DNA of 64,000 bases, taken from the NCBI GenBank assembly GCA_033977485.1, contig CM066987.1, forward strand, positions 87,018,588-87,082,587. Reading direction: 5' to 3'. Under the pieces are notes generated by a model. It was not told where the DNA came from. It was given only the letters and a program-made list of their open reading frames with translations, and did not search any database. The position numbers and the translations under genes are program-made. Below, piece after piece: positions 56,096 to 64,000 of this stretch; the first letter of the stretch is position 1; each line of letters opens with the position of its first letter. This DNA comes from Hydrangea macrophylla (taxonomy: Eukaryota > Streptophyta > Magnoliopsida > Cornales > Hydrangeaceae).

Positions 56096-56808
56096 GTTGT
56101 TCACCGAATACGAAAAGTAGCGAAAGACTTTTTACGAAACTGCAAAAAATGTGGGTTTTTGACTAAAATACTGAATTTTAAGGGGCCTATGACCTAATAT
56201 CCTAAATATATTTGAACCTTAAATTTTTTCTTAAAGGCTCTTTTAGTCAAGACAAAAGAGACTTTGACATAAAACAATTATCTAAATTTTAATTTCTAAT
56301 TTTCAAGGCAAATCCATGTAGAAACTGACCTTCTATGCCACATATCATCACTATTCATTTATAGTTGACTTTTTCCCTCAAAAAAAATTTATAGTTGACT
56401 TTTCCATCAAAGAATAGAAATTTATAGTTGACTTATATCACTTTCATTTTTTAAATAACTAAAACTTGGAACTTCTAAAACCTGTGAAAAAATGCCCTTA
56501 GAATTGTATTCACTTTGTTAATAATTTTCTTTTCAGGCAAATTCGTGATGTGAATGGTCTTAGGATTTCGCAAGGCAAAGAACCATTGAACTACGTGTTT
56601 TATGAATGTTAATTTCTTGTACAAGAATTCATGAGCAAACTAAGAGACTATTTGAATAGCACTATATCCAGTTCGTTGGTTGAGAGAAAAACCAATTTTA
56701 AATGGTTTATATTTGTGTGGCTAGTTTTTAGATACACTGGAGTCTGTCTGACTTAAAAGGTTCGAATGACTAGTTCTTTAAAAACAAACCTTAATATATA
56801 TATATATA
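56096..56808. other. AT-rich DNA without a recognised feature
   Basis: 'atttatagttgacttt' is repeated three times near 56357-56430. No gene seen. Confidence 0.55.
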
Positions 56809-57358
56809 CTAGTTATAACCCGTGTCCGAGGACACGAATTAAAAATAAAAAAATAAAAAGGCTTTTTTTAAGCTTTTGGAAAGAAACCGTAAAGGAAAGC
56901 AAAACTTTTGTAATTATTTAGCCCATATTTGGGAAGCAGCATTACTCATTTCACTAATTGAGCCTATGTACTATATCAAACTGATAGAACTAATCAAATG
57001 ACTTATAAAAAGGGTGGAACTAATCAAACTGATAGCAAAATTTACAATCATAGTGATGAAAAAGCCCATTTTCTAGATAGGCAATATAATTTAACAAATA
57101 CGCTTCCTAGTTTTTAAAAAAGTGCAAGTGAGAATACATTTCTTGAGACTTGAATTGTGAAATCCATTGTTGAAACCCATTTCCTAATCTTCAACTTTCT
57201 GAGATTTTCCACTCATATTATATCAGTTTGATTAGTTCTATGAAAGTCATTTGATCGGAGTGTCACGGAAAGGAAAAAAGAAAAACCTATAAAAAATAAA
57301 CTCTATCCTAAATAATCTAGCACAAATGTATCTTCATAGTTAATGTTTAGGAGTGATT

Positions 57359-57423
<65 letters not shown>

Positions 57424-57749
57424 AAGGGATATGAGAATTTTTTTTCCTACGATATGAGTAATGCGAATGTGAGACGTGAGAGAAAGAGAGATTTAATGTG
57501 ATTTAATTATCAAATTACAATTAATTTGGAGGATTTAATTTCCCTACTTAAATTAATTTTTTTTTCGCAACAATTTCGCTACTTAAATTGATATCACTTC
57601 ATATATAAGGCAAGATATATATACATGCACATGTGTGATATATATGCACTTTTGATCCGACGGTTTAAAATATCCAACTCTGTCTCATTGGTGAAGATTG
57701 AAAATTATTAATTTGGAGGGACCCACACCGCTCTATCTTATTATATAGA
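56809..57749 (-). mobile_element. Small non-autonomous Helitron
   Basis: On minus it begins TCTATATAATAAGATAGAG (57749) and ends with a hairpin CGTGTCC-TC-GGACACG (56836-56821), 8 nt, then CTAG (56812-56809). The host bases are A before TC and T after CTAG, as expected for Helitron insertion in AT. 941 bp, without Rep/helicase coding. A (GA)n run lies at 57363-57420. Confidence 0.65.
57363..57420. repeat. (GA)n microsatellite
   Basis: 29 GA repeats without interruption. Confidence 0.95.
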
Positions 57750-58625
57750 TATATATATATGTATATATCTGTAAAAATTGCTTTTTGTCAACCAACTATT
57801 TGAACTCCCGAAAACATATCAAAACAAAGCCCGTAAAAAACACACTCGTGTTTGAAGTGTTCAATTATCTCGTGACACGAGGACTTAGAAGTGACTAATT
57901 TGTAAAGAAAAAGGAGATAGGAAAGAGAGAGTTGTAGGTCGAAGATTTAACCGCATATAGACCTTTTAAAGTAATTCGAAGTGGGTAAAATTAAAAGTAA
58001 TTTCCAACAGATCGATTGAAAGTGGATTAATAGTAAAGAAAATGGAACTAGTAGTACACAAATTAAAGAAGAACTAAATTAAAACTAAACTAAACTAGGA
58101 ATTGAATAAAAGAAAGACTATTAAACTTGAACTAATTAAACTAGAGGCCCTAATGGCCAAAAAGGTAAAGGAAGAAAGGACAAAGTAAGTAATGGACATA
58201 GTGGCCGAATGATCAAGAAAATAAAGTTGATGTATTAGTTCATTTGTTTGGTCAATGACCCTTAATAAATGAGTACATTATATCTATTTATAAATGGAGT
58301 CTATAATTACCCATTTGAATTTGACTATATCATCTTCATCCTTTTTTCATTGATTTTCATATAACCACATTTGCTTTAATCTTACGATACCAAGTGTCCT
58401 TCAAGTAACTTCCAAATATAACTTCTCTGTGACTTCCCTTGTACACTTCCTATTTGAAGACATCACATGTGTAATTACCACTTAACCACTTACTAATTTA
58501 AATTAATTTTCTATGTGGCATATATAATATATTATGACTTTATATAGCCATACATATTTATAATATTTTATGATAGAAACACCAGCGTTGCATTGATTCT
58601 AAAAAAAACTTAGGGTGAACTATAT
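57750..58625. other. AT-rich DNA without a recognised feature
   Basis: No gene or element identified. Confidence 0.6.
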
Positions 58626-58634
58626 TTTATTTTA

Positions 58635-58818
58635 GAGTCATGCTACACCCACACAATGAACCACACACTTTTTTCACACACTTCTTTAAATGCTTGTACC
58701 TTGTGCTGATTGAATTTTTTACACTTTTTTGTGCCCCACTTATACAGCACAAGGTACAAGCATTTAAAGAAGTGTGTGGAAAAAATGTGTGGTTCATTGT
58801 GTGGGTCTAACATTTTTC
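58635..58818. mobile_element. Hairpin MITE with 9-bp TSD (Mutator-like)
   Basis: 184 bp with long inverted arms (CCCACACAATGAACCACACA ... TGTGTGGTTCATTGTGTGGG and AAATGCTTGTACCTTGTGCT on both sides of a short AT-rich centre). It is flanked by perfect TTTATTTTA at 58626-58634 and 58819-58827. A 9-bp duplication is the mark of Mutator-like transposition. Confidence 0.8.
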
Positions 58819-58827
58819 TTTATTTTA

Positions 58828-59652
58828 ACATTCTCAACATACCTTAATAAATCACAGAAAGTAGGTCTCACATTGGGTGTAGCTTTCTTTCTCAAGGTGG
58901 GTATGCAAAGTGGAGGAGCCAATTACACCCTAGGGTGAAAGTGTGCATTTCTGTCATCCTTCACAATTTAGAGCTGGACCACCACTTTTCACAGTCAATA
59001 TACATAATACATTAATATAGAGGAGAAATGTCGTTGATGACTAGTTAGGACATTGTAAACCCTTGATGTGTGTCATTGTGAAAAGATCCAAAAATTTACC
59101 AACTATATATTCACCTTTTTCTTGGATTTGAAACTCCCCCAACGGCATTTCCCTACCCTCTCTCCTATATATCATTCCTCCTTTCTTAACACTCTTTCTC
59201 TCTAAATTAACTACACAACTGAAATTAATATTATAATTCCCTCAAAAAAATTTAATATCATAAAAATTAATTTGATAAAAATATGAATAATTTAGATTTA
59301 AACAAACTTTTTATTTTTTGGCAGCGGCCATGGGCACAGCACAACCAATTTCTAGTTAGTAGGTATTAGTGGTTTGTTTGAAATCATTTTTCAGGATTCA
59401 AAACGCATGATTTGTTCTATTTGGAAAATTTGTTTTTTTTGGGAACTTCGTTAGAGCGCCTAAGCACTTTTTGACTGAAGAAGATCCGGTGGTACTTGAG
59501 TCAAGACATGATGCCGAAGCAGATTTGGGTTTTAGTTAGTTTTTGTAATTTTTCATAGTGCCATGTTTTCAAATTATTTATTTATTTTTTTTATAGTGCC
59601 CTTCTGATCTAGCTTCTGGCTCTTCCTAAATTCAAAAGTCAAAAGCCAATTT
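58828..59652. other. AT-rich DNA without a recognised feature
   Basis: No gene seen. Confidence 0.55.
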
Positions 59653-60111
59653 TGTTGAAACATGATGCAAATTCCTAGAAATTTCTAGATCTATCTACAA
59701 TATTTGAATTAATCTAGAGTTGTGTAGAGTTGTTAATTCTTAGAATATTATAGAATAGCCAAAAATATATATACATGCATCTAGAATATTCCTAGAATTA
59801 TCTAAGAATTAGCTAGATTGAGTCCTATCTAGAATATTCCTAGAATTAGCTAGATTATATACTACATAGAATGTGAATGTACTAAAAAATTCTAGAAGAG
59901 TCAAGACATTTCTTAAGTGTCCTATATATACATGTAAGCAAGCCATTTTGTAAATGAATGAAGTGAAGGAAAAAAAAGCCAATTCCAATTAAGTCTTCCA
60001 TCTCCCATACTATTAAAAAGCATATACCAATCACCAACTATTTCAAACAAATACTTTACAAACTATTTTGCACAAACTAACTATGGTGTCAAAGCACCCC
60101 AAATACCAATA
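59653..60111 (+). repeat. 5' LTR of the small Copia element
   Basis: 459 bp, rich in 'ctagaat' phrases, ending ACCAATA (the canonical terminal CA is mutated to TA). Confidence 0.85.
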
Positions 60112-60112
60112 G

Positions 60113-60130
60113 TGGTATCAGAGCCAGGTT
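60113..60130 (+). other. Primer binding site of the small Copia element
   Basis: TGGTATCAGAGCCAGGTT, a long match to the initiator methionine tRNA 3' end. Confidence 0.9.
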
Positions 60131-60204
60131 CGTTCAAATACTGGGCGAAACAATACTAAACTTTAGCGTCTTGTTCGTTCAAATACTGGGCATAACAACA
60201 TTCC

Positions 60205-62035
60205 ATGGCTAATCTATCACATTCATTGTCCATCCCAGTTCCCATTTTCAATGGTGACAACAATGATTTTTGGAGCATCAAAATCAGAACCCAAAAATCA
60301 GAACATTTTTCCAAGCCCATGATATATGGGATGTTGTCAATGAAGGATTTGTCATTCTAGAAGACATCTCTACTCTCAATGCGGCTCAACGAAAGGAGCT
60401 AAAAGTAACAAGATAAAGGATTCACGAGCTCTCAGTTTGCTTCAACAAGCACTGACTGATACAATATTTCCAAGAATAGCAGGAGCTACGAGTTCGAAAG
60501 ATGCATGGGAGATTTTGCAAGAAGAATTTAAAGGCAATGAAAAGGTATGTTCCATCAAACTGCAAGTTTTGAGAAGAGAATTTGAAAACATAAAAATGAC
60601 GGAATCTGAGACTGCCAAGGCTTACTATTCCAACATAAAGGAAATAATAAATCAATAAAGAGCCTATGGTGAAGATATTCAAGACAAAAGAATTGTCGAA
60701 AAAATACTCATTAGTGCCACTGAAAAGTTTGATCCAATTGTTACTACAATTGAAAGTACAAGGGATCTATCAACACTTTCTGTAACTGAACTAATGGGAG
60801 CTCTAGAAGCATATGAACAAAGGCTAAGGTGACGTAATGAAGTTCCAACAGAAAATGCCTTTTAGTCTAGGTTCAATAAATGTTCTCAGAAATCTAGACA
60901 AGCTGATTGGAGAAAATCAAAAGAAAATTCTAGAGGAGGAGAAAACCTAGAAATGATGGGAATATAAAATATCAAGGGGAGAAAAAAGGAAACTATTCAC
61001 CATGTGGTATTTGTAAAATACAAACCACTTGGAAAAGGACTGTTGGTTTAAAGATAAACCACAATGCCAATATTGCAAAAGATTTGGGCATGTAGAAAAA
61101 AATTGTCGTCTTAAAGAAAAACACCCAGCCAATTTTTTCGAAGAAAATGAAGAGGATGGAAATCTTTTCTATGCCTACCAAGTAGCAAGAGAAGAGAAAG
61201 AAGATACATGGTATATTGACAGTGGCTGCAGCAATCACATGACTGCAAATGAAAGTATATTCTGTGATATTGATACATCGATCAAATCACAAGTCAGACT
61301 GGGGAATGGTGCTTTAGTGGAGGCTAAAGGCAAAGGCACGATCATCATAGAGACGAAGAAAGGAACGAGATTTATTCAAGATGTTTTACTTGTTCCCAGT
61401 TTAGAGCAAAGTTTGCTTAGTGTTGGTCAAATGATGGAAAATGGGTATTCCTTGTACTTTGCTGGAGACTCATACACCATCTATGACAAGAAAAATAAAT
61501 GTTTGGAAATAACTGTGATGAAAACGAAGAAAAATAGAAATTTTCCTATTCAATTGAGAAATGCAAAAGACACAGCTATGAAGGCACTAGATGCTAAATC
61601 AACAGAGACTTCAATTCACTTCTCAACACCAGAGGTGCCACCTCCAGCATCACTAAAGAAAAAAGACTCATCTTCTGATTCCCCTACTAAAAGAACTAAA
61701 ACATCAACAGATATCTATGAAAGATGTAGCTCAGCAACTATAGAATTAGAAAGCTATACCGCAAAATAAGAATTGTGGATTCAAGGTAGGAAAAACGAAG
61801 ATAAGATCCCCAGACTGAAGAAAACCTTATACGGGCAAAAATAAGATCCAAGAACTCGGTACAGTAGGATCGATGGTTATCAAGGATTCAGGAGGAGGCA
61901 AAGAGAGATAACCGCTAGCAAACAGATCAAGTTAAATCATTGCACCACTGAAGAGCAAGTCACAAAAATCTTCAAAAAGATACTACCAAGGGCAAAGTTC
62001 AAAATTATGAGCACACTGGAATCACGGAATTAGCA
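60205..62035 (+). pseudogene. gag-pol: Truncated gag-pol of the small Copia element
   Basis: ATG 60205 (MANLSHSLSIPVPIFNGDN) starts a gag in frame 1; it moves to frame 2 (60437-60658, IFPRIAGATSSKDAWEILQ) and to frame 3 (61029-61769). The last stretch has a CCHC knuckle CQYCKRFGHVEKNC, a protease region (WYIDSGCSNHMT), and then jumps, after FPIQLRNAKD, to a linker normally found between integrase and RT (TSTDIYERCSS). A piece of the RNase H C-terminus (TTEEQVTKIFKKILPRAKF) follows at ~61922-62035. Thus about two thirds of pol was deleted. Stops at ~60656, 60829 and 60863 add to the decay. Confidence 0.8.
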
Positions 62036-62046
62036 TCAAAGAGGAG

Positions 62047-62503
62047 TTTTGAAACATGATGCAAATTCCTAGAAATTTCTAGATCTATCTACAATATTTG
62101 AATTATTCTAGAGTTGTGTAGAGTTGTTAATTCCTAGAATTTTCTAGAATAGATAAAGATATATACATGCATCTAGAATATTCCTAGAATTATCTAAGAA
62201 TTAGCTAGATTGAGTCCTGTCTAGAATATTCCTAGAATTAGCTAGATTATATACTACATAGAATGTGTATGTACTAGAAAATTCTAGAAGAGTCAAGACA
62301 TTTCTTAAGTGTCCTATATATACATGTAAGCAAGCCATTTTGTAAATGAATGAAGTGAAGTGAATGAAAGACAATTCCAATTAAGTCTTCCATCTCCCAT
62401 ACTATTAAAAAGCATATACCAATCACCAACTATTTCAAACAAATACCTTACAAACTATTCCGCACAAACTAACTGTGGTGTCAAAGCACCCCAAATACCA
62501 ACA
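62047..62503 (+). repeat. 3' LTR of the small Copia element
   Basis: 457 bp, close to the 5' LTR. Its first bases are TTTTGAAAC (the initial TG changed to TT). It is preceded by the purine tract AAAGAGGAG. Confidence 0.85.
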
Positions 62504-62798
62504 AATCTAAACGGGCCCATATTAAACTGTGACCTCCACACACAATACTTTTTCCACAGACCGTTTTGTGTCATCTTCATATGTGTATCTTTTGCAGTTT
62601 TGAAAATGAAAGCTCCCAAGAATCAAATCAAATCAAATGGTTGGAACTTGGAATCTGCATATATATATCATAGGCGCCTTTGGTAAAGAAAATTCCCCAA
62701 CTAAGTAACTTGACTAGTAAGGTTATAGACCAAAGTGCTACATGCCATTTTTTTGGAACACATGCACATCTACATTCACCTTCCCCCAAGTTCCCAAC

Positions 62799-62857
<59 letters not shown>

Positions 62858-63111
62858 GAGAGAGAGAGAGAAACAGACTTATATTATTTCTGGAGCATTT
62901 GTAGCAATTCGTGTATGTAAAAAGCAAATAATGTACAACTAGAAGCAATTTCCACTTTTATTTAAGTTTAACAAAATTTAAAATTTTAGAAACACAAAAA
63001 GCATTTAATACTAATTTTCTTAGCATGTTCTACCTGATCACACTCTCACAAATTATGATTAAGCAAGTAAACTCGTAATAGAATTGTCATAGACATGATA
63101 GATATGATAAA
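62504..63111. other. AT-rich DNA with a GA microsatellite
   Basis: (GA)n with an ACAG interruption at about 62802-62872. Peptides read from it (ER-rich or SL-rich) are artefacts. Nothing else recognised. Confidence 0.6.
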
Positions 63112-63402
63112 GGCCATGTTTGAAATCACTTGTCAAACGAACGTTTGCAGTCCAAACGTGCTTCTGGGATCAAAATACATATATTCAACCGTTTGGATTA
63201 GTTTTAAAATTAAGAGCACTTTAGAGTTCGAAAAGCACACTTTGAATGATTCAAGTCCAACAGTGCCTTATCCCAAACGTGATCTGGGAGGCAGATTTGG
63301 GATTTAGTGAATTTTTCTTAATTCTATCACAGTTCTTGTGATTATGACTTTGCTTGTGCTTCTTCTGCCTGGACGAAATAAAGAAACCAATTCAAACGGG
63401 CC
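63112..63402. mobile_element. Possible MITE with GGCC(A)xGTTTGAA termini
   Basis: The left end GGCCATGTTTGAAATC and the reversed right end GGCCCGTTTGAATTGG are inverted repeats with one gap. The interior has repeated 'aaacgtgc/aaacgtgat' and 'cttctggga/gatctggga' phrases. The flanking bases are AAA on both sides. The family is uncertain. Confidence 0.4.
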
Positions 63403-63611
63403 AAACAAAAATGACACTGTCAATCCTACTACAATAACTTTTGCAAAATTGACTACCATGGAAATATCACTTATATTGTTCCTTACAAAACGTATAGTCT
63501 ACTACAATGCCTCTACTAGTAAATATTCTAGCTTATTCTAAAAGCTTTTCTAATGCACATTCTATCTTTTATGATATGTCAAATATATATAACATGAACA
63601 TAAGAAAAAGG

Positions 63612-63642
<31 letters not shown>

Positions 63643-64000
63643 GACGTAATTACACGGGCTTCCCCTCTAGTTTGCAAAATTACAGTGACCACCCTCGTCG
63701 AAAACGGAGCTAACGGAACAAATAAAAAGTCAATAATGCCCTTTACAAAATGACGTAGTTTTGGTGTACAAAAAAGGGAAAATTGCAAATTACACCCCTA
63801 TACCTTGATGGTTGTGACAGTTTGGTCCTTATGGTTTCAATTTTGGCAATTTACACCTTATAGTTTAAAAATTGTGCAAAATCCACCCAATTACAAAAAA
63901 AGCAAGGGCACAATGGGAATATCACATTATTTCTAGCAAAAAATGACCCCATGTGCAGGAGCAGACCTAGGAGTGTAATTCAGTGGGAGCAGAAACTTAT
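63403..64000. repeat. Short ATTACA-type tandem repeats of a probable MULE or LTR end
   Basis: Three ~31-bp units ('attacactgacctcccctga', 'attacacgggcttcccctct', 'attacagtgaccaccctcg') lie at ~63618-63700. A second set ('caaattacacccctatacc', 'gtttggtccttatggtttc', 'caatttacaccttatag') lies at ~63784-63865. Such blocks are common terminal repeats of plant transposons, but the element is cut by the window end. Confidence 0.4.

Larger units (their letters stand above)
59653..62503 (+). mobile_element. Small internally deleted Copia element
   Basis: 2.85 kb. LTRs of ~460 bp start T(G/T)TTGAAACATGATGC and end CAAATACCAA(T/C)A. The flanks AATTT (59648-59652) and AATCT (62504-62508) are a TSD with one change. 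PBS at 60113. Only gag, a knuckle, the protease region, part of the integrase-RT linker and the RNase H tail remain; the integrase core and RT are gone. Confidence 0.88.

Noticed and set aside
62680..62948. ER-rich and SL-rich ORFs near the end of the window
   Set aside because: They are translations of the GA microsatellite at ~62802-62872 in several frames.

Overview
This window is plant nuclear DNA, most likely from a dicot intergenic heterochromatic region. It holds no convincing complete host gene. The evidence is tRNA-iMet-type primer binding sites (TGGTATCAGAGC), Ty3 chromovirus and Ty1/Copia polyproteins, a Pack-MULE-like DNA transposon, a Helitron, MITEs and many AT, CT and GA microsatellites. 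No rRNA, tRNA, CRISPR or prokaryote-style gene was seen. The species cannot be named from this sequence.

Layout. 1-4412 and 14878-16973 are pieces of an old LTR family (5'-TGTAGAC), one forward and one reverse. A young Tekay/Del-type Ty3 element (4418-14872, TSD TAAGG) sits inside them; it has 2.2-kb LTRs, an extra acidic ORF and a gag-pol frame broken only by five nonsense codons. 16974-17585 plus 26227-26738 is an old related LTR split by a Copia element (17586-26221, TSD GGTTG). 27746-54900 is a MULE-like region with inverted termini. It carries two ~7.3-kb direct copies (A 28641-35971, B 37291-54888), each with the same solo LTR and the same captured fragment of a reversibly glycosylated polypeptide (RGP/UDP-arabinopyranose mutase) gene. 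Copy B is interrupted by a reverse-strand, pol-less Ty3 element (41914-52112, TSD CTTTT), whose 3' LTR is itself interrupted by a solo LTR of the Tekay family (42374-44643, TSD ATCAA). The right part holds a 190-bp tandem repeat, a small Helitron, hairpin MITEs and a deleted small Copia element (59653-62503).

The most unusual signal lies in the LTRs. Several families, from both Ty3 and Copia, carry arrays of short ATCGAT-centred palindromes (CAATCGATTG or TTCGATCGATCGAA) whose starts alternate at about 19-21 and 25 bp. One array lies upstream of the TATA box and another downstream, inside a candidate leader intron. In the Ty3 families the candidate 5' splice site is the 5' arm of a short hairpin (GTGAGTT..AACTCAC). 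In both full elements the candidate intron runs from R, across U5 and the PBS, to an acceptor 5-9 nt before the first ATG. These arrays and splice signals are read directly from the sequence; their function is inference.

Inferred order of events: the solo LTR entered the MULE; the MULE segment was duplicated; the pol-less Ty3 element entered copy B; a Tekay element entered that element's LTR and collapsed to a solo LTR. Independently, the Copia and Tekay elements entered older LTRs on the left.
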